Shown in pieces: positions 8,907 through 17,068 of a DNA stretch of 64,000 bases. The notes below the pieces were generated by a model. It did not search any database. It saw only the letters and a program-made list of their open reading frames with translations, and was not told the origin of the DNA. Source of the DNA: Promethearchaeota archaeon (GTDB lineage: Archaea; Asgardarchaeota; Lokiarchaeia; Sigynarchaeales; SOKP01). The number at the start of each line of letters is the position of its first letter. Within the stretch, counting starts at the first letter, position 1. Location: the NCBI GenBank assembly GCA_019057775.1, contig JAHLWT010000259.1, positions 1 to 64,000 of the forward strand. Direction: 5' to 3'. The position numbers and the translations under genes are program-made.

Positions 8907-10385
8907 ATGGATCTTTTAAAAAATTATATTAATGGAAAATTCGTAAATTCAAATAGTAGTAGCTTCATCGAATTTATGAATCCTGCTTTAGATGAACCAC
9001 TCGGTAAGATTCCAATATCAACAAAAGAAGAAATAGAACAGGTTGTTAATGCAGCTAAAGAAGCATATCATGATTGGAGAAAAGTTCCTGGAGTTCAGAG
9101 AATCCAACCATTTTTTAGATTGTTAAGATTAATTAAAGACAATATTGATGAAATTACTGAATCTATTGTTATTAATCATGGCAAAGAATGGAATGCGGCT
9201 AGAGGTGAGGTTATTAGAACTTATCAAATGATTGAAGCCTCAATTACCGTACCAGAATACCAAAAGGGTCAGTACATGTCGAATATTGCTCTCGGAATTG
9301 ATGAATATTCAATTCTTGAACCTTTAGGTGTTTTTATCATGATCCCTCCCTTTAATTTTCCCGCGATGGTTCCATTTTGGTTCTGGCCATTTGCAGTGGC
9401 TACTGGAAACACGTATATCATAAAATCAAATGAGCAAACTCCATTAGCCTTGCAAAAAATCTATGAATATATTGACCAAGCAGGGTTTCCACCTGGGGTG
9501 ATTAATTATATTCATGGAAATGTTGATGTTGCTAATCAGTTAATTGAACATCCTGATGTAGTTGGTGTGTCAAGTGTAGGATCAACTCCCGTAGCTCAAG
9601 CTATTTATAAAAAAGCAAGTAGTTTATGTAAGCGAGCTCAGTGCCATGGAGGCGCTAATAATTTTCTAGTAATTACAGATAAGGCTAACATTGAACAGAT
9701 TATACCTAATTTAATGAATTCTCTTTTTGGTAATTCTGGACAAAGATGTTTATCCGGAGCAGTAGTTATGGTCATAGGTAACCAATCATTCTATGATACA
9801 TTTAAAGAAAAGCTTTTAGGAACTATAAAAACACTAAAAGTTGGATACGGCATGGACAAGGAAACATTTATGGGACCTGTTGTGTCGAGGAAATCGCTAA
9901 ATAAACTTCTTGGACAAATTCAAAATGGAATCGACGAGGGAGCAACATTGATCCTAGATGGAAGAAGTATAAAAGTTGAAGGTTATGAGAAAGGATATTT
10001 CTTAGGACCTTGTTTATTTGAAAATGCGCAACCAGGAATGAAATTATATGACGAGGAAGTTTTTGGACCAGTTGCATGTCTGGCTCGTGCTGATAATTTA
10101 GATGAAGCAATAAAAATAATTAACCAAAATCCAAAAGGAAATGCAGTGACAATATATACTGAAAGTGGGGAAGAAGCACGCCACTTCCGAAGTGAGATTA
10201 ATAACATCCAATTAGGGATAAATATAGGTGTAGTGGCACCACTTGCTTGGTTTCCCTTCGCTGGGGCAAAAGATTCGTTCTTTGGTATGTTACGAGCCCA
10301 AGGATATGAAGGTGTAAAATTTTTTACACAAGAGCGTGTGATAATTGAGAAATTTCATGGTAGCACTAAGATTGAATGGGATTAA
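8907..10385 (+). CDS. CoA-acylating aldehyde dehydrogenase, methylmalonate-semialdehyde dehydrogenase (MmsA) type
   Basis: The protein has the full ALDH layout: NYINGKFV start, the nucleotide-binding segment PPFNFPAMVPFWFWPFAVA near residues 147-166, and catalytic C281 in NSGQRCLSG. The position that holds the general-base glutamate in hydrolytic ALDHs reads CHGGANNF, so that glutamate is missing, as in CoA-acylating MmsA enzymes. The C-terminal FTQERVIIEKF is also MmsA-like. With the neighbouring transhydrogenase, a plausible substrate is succinate semialdehyde or malonate semialdehyde, giving the CoA ester; this is inference. It is 81 bases from the next gene. Confidence 0.85.
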   Translation: MDLLKNYINGKFVNSNSSSFIEFMNPALDEPLGKIPISTKEEIEQVVNAAKEAYHDWRKVPGVQRIQPFFRLLRLIKDNIDEITESIVINHGKEWNAARGEVIRTYQMIEASITVPEYQKGQYMSNIALGIDEYSILEPLGVFIMIPPFNFPAMVPFWFWPFAVATGNTYIIKSNEQTPLALQKIYEYIDQAGFPPGVINYIHGNVDVANQLIEHPDVVGVSSVGSTPVAQAIYKKASSLCKRAQCHGGANNFLVITDKANIEQIIPNLMNSLFGNSGQRCLSGAVVMVIGNQSFYDTFKEKLLGTIKTLKVGYGMDKETFMGPVVSRKSLNKLLGQIQNGIDEGATLILDGRSIKVEGYEKGYFLGPCLFENAQPGMKLYDEEVFGPVACLARADNLDEAIKIINQNPKGNAVTIYTESGEEARHFRSEINNIQLGINIGVVAPLAWFPFAGAKDSFFGMLRAQGYEGVKFFTQERVIIEKFHGSTKIEWD

Positions 10386-10466
10386 CAGAAATTTGATAAA
10401 AACATAAATAAATTGTATTGATAAATTATATTAAATTAAATAAAAAAATATTAAAGGACATAAAAC

Positions 10467-11744
10467 ATGTCATTTGAAACAGCCTTTACGATGGATACGT
10501 CTAGTATCAAATATGGTCCTGGTGTGACCCGAGAAGTAGGATTTGATATGAAAAAGCTTGGTGCACACCGGGTTATGGTAGTCACAGACCCAAATTTGAC
10601 TAATAGTGAACCTGTATTAGTCACCATCGAAGCATTACAAGCAGAAAATATAGAATATGTTTTATTTGATAAAGCTCGAGTTGAACCAACAGATGGATCT
10701 TTCAAGGTTGCTGCTAAATTCGCAGTTGAAGGGAAGTTTGATGGTTTTATCGGAGTTGGAGGTGGATCCTCCCTGGATACTGCTAAAATAGCAAATTTAT
10801 ATTCAACATATCCTGCAGATTTTTTGGATTATGTCAACCGACCGATCGGTAAAGGAATACCCGTACCAGGACCTTTGAAACCAATGATTGCTATCCCTAC
10901 TACAGCAGGTACAGGAAGTGAAACAACAGGAGTTGCAATTTTTGATTTAGAAGCAATGCACGCAAAAACGGGAATTGCACATCGTGCATTACGACCTGTC
11001 ATGGGAATTATAGATCCCAATAATACTCGGACTGTGCCGAAGATCGCCGCTGCCTCTTGTGGTTTCGACGTTCTTTGTCATGCATTGGAATCACTTACCG
11101 CACTCCCTTATCATAAGCGTCTTGCTCCTGAAAGTCTTGAATTACGACCTGCTTACCAAGGAGCTAACCCAATTAGCGATCTATGGGCGTCTAAGGCAAT
11201 TGAGATGAGTTCAAAAAATATTGTGCGTGTAGTTCAAGATCCTTCTGATGATGAAGCTCGAGCAACAATGATTCTTGCATCCACATTTGCTGGTATAGGA
11301 TTTGGTAACGCGGGAGTTCACTTAGCCCATGGAATGTCCTATCCTGTATCAGGAATGGTTAGAGAATACATTCCTGAAGGAATTAAATCGGAACATCCAA
11401 TAATTCCACATGGTATGGGTGTAGTACTTGTTTCACCCGCTGTTTTTCGTTTCACCGCGAAGACAAATCCAGACTTACATTTATATGCAGCAGAACTAAT
11501 GGGCGCTGATGTCTCAAATATAGATAAAAAAGATGCCGGAGATGTTATTGCTAAAGAAATTATTAAACTAATGCGAGCTACAGGGATGCCTAATGGTTTG
11601 AGTGAGGTTGAGTTTGGACCAAATGATATAGAAGAATTAGTCCAAGGAACACTTCCGCAACATCGTGTAACTAAATTGTCTCCCCGCCCCGCAAGTGCCG
11701 AGGATCTCAGACAGCTTTTCACTGAATCAATGACCTTATGGTAA
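10467..11744 (+). CDS. iron alcohol dehydrogenase, hydroxyacid-oxoacid transhydrogenase (ADHFE1/HOT)-like
   Basis: The sequence matches the ADHFE1 pattern as I recall it almost from end to end: KYGPGVTREVG, RVEPTDGSF, GGGSSLDTAK (98-107), GTGSETTGVAIFD, FDVLCHALESLTALPYH, AYQGANPISDLWA, GIGFGNAGVHLAHGMSYPVS and the C-terminal DLRQLFTESMTLW. Metal ligands are D201, H205, H288 and H315. HOT reversibly oxidises 4-hydroxybutyrate to succinate semialdehyde while reducing 2-oxoglutarate to 2-hydroxyglutarate. A conventional NAD-linked 4-hydroxybutyrate dehydrogenase remains possible. The position between an aldehyde dehydrogenase and 4-hydroxybutyryl-CoA dehydratase fits either. Confidence 0.88.
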   Translation: MSFETAFTMDTSSIKYGPGVTREVGFDMKKLGAHRVMVVTDPNLTNSEPVLVTIEALQAENIEYVLFDKARVEPTDGSFKVAAKFAVEGKFDGFIGVGGGSSLDTAKIANLYSTYPADFLDYVNRPIGKGIPVPGPLKPMIAIPTTAGTGSETTGVAIFDLEAMHAKTGIAHRALRPVMGIIDPNNTRTVPKIAAASCGFDVLCHALESLTALPYHKRLAPESLELRPAYQGANPISDLWASKAIEMSSKNIVRVVQDPSDDEARATMILASTFAGIGFGNAGVHLAHGMSYPVSGMVREYIPEGIKSEHPIIPHGMGVVLVSPAVFRFTAKTNPDLHLYAAELMGADVSNIDKKDAGDVIAKEIIKLMRATGMPNGLSEVEFGPNDIEELVQGTLPQHRVTKLSPRPASAEDLRQLFTESMTLW

Positions 11745-11885
11745 AATCAGCATTTATAAGGTTTTTCGGTATAGAAGATCTTTATTGAACTTACCCTCCA
11801 AACCAAATTACCAAAGTTTTTTTGATCTTGTTATTTTTTAAAACCAATATTTAACTTTTGAATATAATTAGCTTTAATGGTTTAG

Positions 11886-13286
11886 ATGAGTAGAGATCTT
11901 ACAATCCGAAGAAAAGAAGCAGAAAGATTAATCAACATATACAAATTGGATGTTAACCAAAAGAACCTAATTTTTCAAGAATTTAAGAAATTTACTCCCC
12001 AGACATCAGTCAGGCAATTCATTAAAGAAATTTCTAAAAGAACTGAGCTTTCGGAAGATCTCATTCAAAATTTCTTTTGGTTTTCTTTTGATTCATATGT
12101 GGCCTTCTTAGAGAATAGTGAACCGTTCAATGAATTCTTTAATAATAAAATAAAATCTCCGATAGTGAATAAGTTTCCCGACTTAAAGAAAAAAATTCAT
12201 GATTTTGAGGATTTAAGAAATTTTTTCTCAAGAATGTTTAAATTGGTAGATTTTGAATATTATAAATTACATTCTTTAGAAGGTATCAATCAGATTAATA
12301 TCGGTTTCTCCAACATTATTAGCTTATATTTTTTTACCGTAAATGATAAAGTTGTTCTTATTGACGCGGGGTATTCTATGAAATACTGGCAAAAAGCTTT
12401 TTATAAAGCTTTAAACGAATTACAGATAAATCTTGGTGATGTTGATTATTGTATTATTACACACGAACATCCAGACCATACAGGTTTAGTAACAGAATTA
12501 AAGAGAGCAAATCCAGATGTAAAAATTTGTATGCACAAAATAGCTCATGAATTAGCTAAGTTAAGAGATAATTCGATAAAGAATACCAACTTGGAAGAAA
12601 AAGCAAAAGAAAGAGGAAAATTACTCATTAGTTATGGTCTCGCAAAGGAAGAGGCCGATCGAATTATTCAACGGTTTGGTACAGGGTTGATGAGATATGA
12701 ATACTTTCAACCAGATTTATTACTTAATAATAATGATAGAATCGTAGATGGCGAACTACAAATTGTATATTCTCCAGGTCATTCAGTTGGGCATATTTGT
12801 GTATATTTTGCGAAAAAAGGCATATTATTTTCTGGAGACCATATACTAAGTAATATTACACCACATTTGGGTACTCTGGTAATGGCGGGTGCTGAAGAGT
12901 TTAACAAAAAAAATAATTTTGAAAACATCTTAGACCACTATCTTAAATCCCTGGATCGAATCGATGAGCTGAATTCAAGATTAATTTTACCGGGACATGA
13001 GCAAATTATTTACAACCCCCATGAAAGAATAACTGAAATAAAAAATCATCACCAGAATCGTCTTTATGAGATATCTAAAATCATTGAAAATAATCCAATG
13101 CCTCCCCTTCAGATTGCTCTTCACCACTTCGGAGATGATTTGGACCAGATGAATAAAATCCTTGCAATTAGTGAAACTTTAGTTCATTTGGATTATTTAG
13201 AATTTCAGAATATGGTATATAAAACAGAGAAAAACGGAATATTACTTTATTGGTCCGAAAAACGATGGAAGAAAATTGTATACTAA
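11886..13286 (+). CDS. MBL-fold metallo-hydrolase with N-terminal extension and C-terminal winged helix
   Basis: A metallo-beta-lactamase domain starts near residue 125. Its metal-binding signature is THEHPDHTG (HxHxDH at 193-198), followed by SPGHSVGHI, FSGDHIL and LPGHEQI. The C-terminal 80 residues resemble the winged-helix tail of LACTB2-like proteins. The first 120 residues are an extra helical extension without a recognised fold. Substrates of this subfamily include thioesters and nucleic acids; given the neighbours, a thioesterase-type role is possible but not shown. Confidence 0.85.
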   Translation: MSRDLTIRRKEAERLINIYKLDVNQKNLIFQEFKKFTPQTSVRQFIKEISKRTELSEDLIQNFFWFSFDSYVAFLENSEPFNEFFNNKIKSPIVNKFPDLKKKIHDFEDLRNFFSRMFKLVDFEYYKLHSLEGINQINIGFSNIISLYFFTVNDKVVLIDAGYSMKYWQKAFYKALNELQINLGDVDYCIITHEHPDHTGLVTELKRANPDVKICMHKIAHELAKLRDNSIKNTNLEEKAKERGKLLISYGLAKEEADRIIQRFGTGLMRYEYFQPDLLLNNNDRIVDGELQIVYSPGHSVGHICVYFAKKGILFSGDHILSNITPHLGTLVMAGAEEFNKKNNFENILDHYLKSLDRIDELNSRLILPGHEQIIYNPHERITEIKNHHQNRLYEISKIIENNPMPPLQIALHHFGDDLDQMNKILAISETLVHLDYLEFQNMVYKTEKNGILLYWSEKRWKKIVY

Positions 13287-13418
13287 TTCAAGTTTGCTCT
13301 GTGTGAGATCTTGAAATCATTATAAGATATTTAAAAGGTTAAAAATATTAAGTCTCTCTAAAGGAAAACTAAGCGCTTTAAGAGAAACTTTAAAGAAAAT
13401 ACAAGGTAAATTGTAATT

Positions 13419-14255
13419 ATGACAGTAAAGATAAATTTTATGGGAGTGAAAGATCCAGGTGTTGCAGTAATTACTGGTGCGAGTTCAGGAATAGGAGAAT
13501 CTTTTTCACGAATACTAAGTTCTCAGGGTTTTGATTTGGTTATTACAGCTCGAAGAAAAAACAGGTTGGAATCCCTAGCTGCAGAATTGAAGCAAAAACA
13601 TGGCATCAATGTTGAGATTATTTCAGGCGATCTTTCCCAACCTGAATTTATGGAAGAAATTGCCTCCTATATTCAAACAATCAATGATCTTGATGTACTA
13701 GTCAATAATGCGGGATTCGGAACTAGCGAAAATTTTATCAATAAAAAGTCCGATATCAATGTTTTTATGAAAATGCTCAACCTTCATTGTGGTGCAACAG
13801 TTCGCTTAATGTATGCTGCTCTGAAAAAAATGCGAAATAATGACAGAGGCGTAATTTTTAACATATCATCTATAGCATCACTGATATTACACGGTTCACG
13901 AGAACCAATGTATCATTCAACAAAGGCATTTATTTCAACTTTTACAGAAATGGTTCAGCTTAAATTAAAGTTCATTAAATCAAAAGTGAAGCTCAAAAGT
14001 ATATGTCCGGGGGCAACTTATACGGAAATCTATGGTATCTGGAATAATCCTGAACTTCCTAAGTCCAATAGAGCGATGCAACCAGAAGAAGTTGTTAATA
14101 TAGCGTTAGATTCGTTTAAGAATAGAGATATCATTGTAATTACAGGTGACCATTTTGTAGATGAAGTAGTGGAATGGCGTGAGGTAGCGTATAAAAAACC
14201 AGGCAGATATTTTTCAAAAGATTTCTCAAAATCAGGATTTGTAAAAAACAAATGA
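13419..14255 (+). CDS. SDR family NAD(P)-dependent oxidoreductase
   Basis: This is a classical short-chain dehydrogenase. The cofactor motif TGASSGIG is at residues 19-26, NNAG at 96-99, the catalytic serine in NISSIAS near 150, and the YxxxK pair Y165/K169 in MYHSTKA. The RR pair after VITA suggests NADP preference. The length (278) is close to the DltE/YqjQ-type subgroup. The substrate is unknown. A divergent or convergent partner is absent; the gene is followed after 51 bases by a Nudix gene in the same direction. Confidence 0.88.
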   Translation: MTVKINFMGVKDPGVAVITGASSGIGESFSRILSSQGFDLVITARRKNRLESLAAELKQKHGINVEIISGDLSQPEFMEEIASYIQTINDLDVLVNNAGFGTSENFINKKSDINVFMKMLNLHCGATVRLMYAALKKMRNNDRGVIFNISSIASLILHGSREPMYHSTKAFISTFTEMVQLKLKFIKSKVKLKSICPGATYTEIYGIWNNPELPKSNRAMQPEEVVNIALDSFKNRDIIVITGDHFVDEVVEWREVAYKKPGRYFSKDFSKSGFVKNK

Positions 14256-14306
14256 ATTAAATCTTTCATCTTTTAAAATTCTAAAATAATTAGAGAATGA
14301 TTCTTA

Positions 14307-15056
14307 ATGCCTGTTGAACCTAAATTAGCTGCCACTGTAATTTTATTACGTGAACGAGAGCCAGACTTAGAATCTGCCGATAATTGTGAATTTGAAGTAT
14401 TCATGGCTAAAAGACATGAAAATGCGAGATTTATGAGTGAACATCATGTGTTCCCTGGAGGGAGCATCGATGAACAGGACTTAACCAAAGAATCAAGAGC
14501 AAGGATAGTAGGAATTGATGTAGATCTCATTAAAAATTTAAAAGAAATATGTGACGATCCATCTAATCTTTGGATTATCGCAACCCGCGAGTTATTTGAA
14601 GAAGCTGGGATTTTAATCGCTACTAATAAAACAGGAAAATCCATCGGAAAAATTGAAGATAAAACCAAGAAATTAAAAAAGTATCAAAAAAAGCTTCAAA
14701 AAAAACGCATGACTATGACTGATGTTTTGACTAAAGAAAACCTTTATTATACTGCGAAAAATTTAAAATATTTTGGAAGATTGGTAACCCCTGCTATATC
14801 CCCTATTAGGTTTGATACTCAATTCTTTCTATGTAAATTTCCTAAAAATCAGAATATTAATTTATTTAGTGATGAATTAACAGAGTGTCTTTGGGGGTCT
14901 CCAAAACAATTACTAGAACAATTTAAAAAAAGGCAAATTAAGTTAATATTTCCTCAGTATTCCACTCTTCAGCGGCTTCAAAAGTTTAAAACAATTCAAG
15001 AGGTATTTGATAATTCTAGAAACGTGTCTAGTCATAATCGTTTTAATGATGTCTAA
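14307..15056 (+). CDS. NUDT19-like Nudix hydrolase with interrupted Nudix box
   Basis: The Nudix box is split: FPGGSIDEQD (residues 49-58) is separated by about 35 residues from RELFEEAG (94-101). This insertion is characteristic of the NUDT19/RP2 family, whose mammalian member hydrolyses CoA and acyl-CoA to 3',5'-ADP and phosphopantetheine. The N-terminal strand ATVILLRE and the following FEVFMAKRHENARFM also fit. A CoA-diphosphatase role would suit the CoA-rich neighbourhood but is inferred. Confidence 0.8.
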   Translation: MPVEPKLAATVILLREREPDLESADNCEFEVFMAKRHENARFMSEHHVFPGGSIDEQDLTKESRARIVGIDVDLIKNLKEICDDPSNLWIIATRELFEEAGILIATNKTGKSIGKIEDKTKKLKKYQKKLQKKRMTMTDVLTKENLYYTAKNLKYFGRLVTPAISPIRFDTQFFLCKFPKNQNINLFSDELTECLWGSPKQLLEQFKKRQIKLIFPQYSTLQRLQKFKTIQEVFDNSRNVSSHNRFNDV

Positions 15057-15138
15057 TAGATTTGGGACAGGTTGCTTATAAAAAAATTAGAAGTATCTTT
15101 TGTATAAAATTTTTACGCAGTAAAATGAAATTTAGATT

Positions 15139-15498
15139 TTAGTACATTAAAATACCAGTTTGTAGAGTTTCGTTAAAAAGATCTTTAGCTTTTATGTACA
15201 AATAAGTTTCATCCCATAGTTCAGATTTGACTCTCACAAGTTTTCCACTGATTTTTATCGCATCTCCAACACTTACATAACATAATTTTGAGCATTTTAC
15301 CACAATAGTCGAATTTGTCTTTAATATTTCTCCTTTAGCCTTTTTAAAACCAAACTCAAGGTCTTCTGTAAGCACTATTGGAAATACTAACCTATGACGT
15401 ACATAATCGCCAGGGGATACAACAGCATATATTGGTTGACCTTTTACTAATCCTCTAATAATAACTCCTGTTTCTTTACTTATTTCAGCAACTGACAT
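15139..15498 (-). CDS. small hypothetical protein, possible OB fold
   Basis: I do not recognise a family for this 119-residue protein. It is predicted to be mostly beta strand; the segment VGDAIKISGKLVRVKSELWD followed by YLYIKAKDLF has the rhythm of an OB-fold strand pair, as in single-strand-binding or tRNA-binding proteins. It stands alone on the minus strand between a Nudix gene and an alcohol dehydrogenase relic. It has no signal peptide. Confidence 0.55.
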   Translation of the reverse strand: MSVAEISKETGVIIRGLVKGQPIYAVVSPGDYVRHRLVFPIVLTEDLEFGFKKAKGEILKTNSTIVVKCSKLCYVSVGDAIKISGKLVRVKSELWDETYLYIKAKDLFNETLQTGILMY

Positions 15499-15555
15499 AA
15501 AGTGTTTATATTAGTTTTTTTATTATTATATCTGATGGTAAAGTATAAATGAATT

Positions 15556-15639
15556 ATGATTTGTAAACAAAATGTATTTAAAACGAAATTTACTGATGAT
15601 TTAAGACAACTATTTCGTGATTCTGTATCCTTATGGTAA
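15556..15639 (+). pseudogene. 3' tip of a second HOT/ADHFE1-like iron alcohol dehydrogenase
   Basis: This frame ends in DDLRQLFRDSVSLW and a TAA, near-identical to the C-terminus DLRQLFTESMTLW of the intact enzyme at 10467-11744. The bases after the two stops are also similar (TAAAA... then TTTATAA). The preceding dozen residues show only weak similarity and nothing further upstream matches, so the body of the gene is gone. It is best read as a deletion relic of a duplicated gene. Confidence 0.65.
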
Positions 15640-15711
15640 AAACCTCTTTATAAAAGTGTTTAAATTCTAAGTAGAAATATATTATTTATTCTAAGTTTTA
15701 AAAAAAGGATA

Positions 15712-17016
15712 GTGAAAGAGTTGACTAATCCGAAAGATATTATTGAAAAAGCAAATAAATATCTAATTACGAGCTTTTTATCAAAAATGCAACCAATTGT
15801 GGTAGAGAAGGCGAAAGGTGCTAAAATTATTGATGTGCAAGGGAAAGAATTCATCGATTTTTTCGCCGGATATTCCGTTGTAAACGCAGGGCATTGTCAA
15901 GAACAAATAGTCGAGGCTGCTATAAATCAAACAAATAAACTGATTCATGCGGGGTCTTATTTATATTACGTTAAACCAACAATTTACCTCGCTGAAAAAT
16001 TAGCTGAAATAACAGATCCTAGTTTAACTACGACATTCTTTGGTAATACTGGAGCAGAAGCAGTAGAAACAGCTTTAAAGTTAGCAAGGAAATTTACGAA
16101 AAAATATGAATTTATCTCTTTGATGGGTTCATTTCATGGAAGAACATTAGGGGCATTAAGTATTACTGGTCAGTCAAGTAGAAAGAAATATGATCTCGGA
16201 CCATTTATGACTGGTATTGCATATGCACATCCTCCATATTGTTATCGTTGCCATTTTGAAAAAGAGTTTCCCAGTTGTGATTATCTCTGTGCTAGATCTT
16301 TAGAAACTACAATCGATTATGGTACAAGCAAAGGAGTTGCAGCATTTATAGCTGAACCTGTGATGGGGGAAGGTGGGATAATAATACCTCCACCTGATTA
16401 TTTCAGAATTGTAAAAGGGATTCTAGATGATTACGAAATCCTGTTTATTGCTGATGAGGTGCAAACAGGCTTTGGAAGGACTGGTAAAATGTTTGCAATT
16501 GAGCATTACAACGTCATCCCCGATTTCATGACAATGGCAAAAGGCATTGCAGCGGGATTTCCATTAAGTGCCTGTATAACGCGCTCTGATATTGGAGTTT
16601 CATTTGAACCGGGTGATCACTTTTCAAGCTTTGGAGGTAATCCGATCTCCTCAGCAGCAGCATTAGCTAACATTAAATTCATACTTGATGAGAAACTTTC
16701 AGAAAAAGCCAATGAAGATGGAGAATATTTATTAAAAAGATTAAATGAGTTAAAAGAAAAATATCCCTTAATAGGTGATATTAGAGGAAAAGGATTAATG
16801 ATAGGAATTGAATTGGTCAAGGATCAAAAGACCAAAACACCCGCAAAGGAAGAAACAACAAAAATCAGAGATTATTGCAGAGAAAATGGGCTTTTGATAG
16901 GATCGGGGGGAGTAAAAGGTTGTGTAGTAAGACTTCAGCCACCCTTAGTTATTTCTAAGGAAGAAATTGATAGTGCTGTAGAGATTTTAGAAAATTCCAT
17001 GAAAAAGATTTCTTAA
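15712..17016 (+). CDS. class III aminotransferase, 4-aminobutyrate aminotransferase-like
   Basis: This is a PLP fold-type I transaminase. Visible features are GNTGAEAVETALKLAR (111-126), SFHGRTLGALS, EPVMGEGG, the PLP-anchoring IADEVQTG with D248, and K277 in MAKGIAAGFP. A cysteine cluster, C177-x2-C180 and C189-x3-C193, lies in the segment PPYCYRCHFEKEFPSCDYLC. Cysteines occur here in related GABA and AGXT2-type enzymes, and mammalian GABA aminotransferase binds a [2Fe-2S] cluster through a CxxC. The likely reaction is 4-aminobutyrate to succinate semialdehyde, which would feed the transhydrogenase upstream. The start is GTG. Confidence 0.82.
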   Translation: MKELTNPKDIIEKANKYLITSFLSKMQPIVVEKAKGAKIIDVQGKEFIDFFAGYSVVNAGHCQEQIVEAAINQTNKLIHAGSYLYYVKPTIYLAEKLAEITDPSLTTTFFGNTGAEAVETALKLARKFTKKYEFISLMGSFHGRTLGALSITGQSSRKKYDLGPFMTGIAYAHPPYCYRCHFEKEFPSCDYLCARSLETTIDYGTSKGVAAFIAEPVMGEGGIIIPPPDYFRIVKGILDDYEILFIADEVQTGFGRTGKMFAIEHYNVIPDFMTMAKGIAAGFPLSACITRSDIGVSFEPGDHFSSFGGNPISSAAALANIKFILDEKLSEKANEDGEYLLKRLNELKEKYPLIGDIRGKGLMIGIELVKDQKTKTPAKEETTKIRDYCRENGLLIGSGGVKGCVVRLQPPLVISKEEIDSAVEILENSMKKIS

Positions 17017-17068
17017 TTTTGTTTGAAAAGGTATAATATATTACCATTCAATCCCATTTTTTTGGTGA

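Noticed and set aside
13351..13395. Inverted repeat TCTCTAAAG ... CTTTAAGAGA before the SDR gene
   Set aside because: The arms are imperfect and the site is AT-rich; it could be an operator but is not clearly better than chance.
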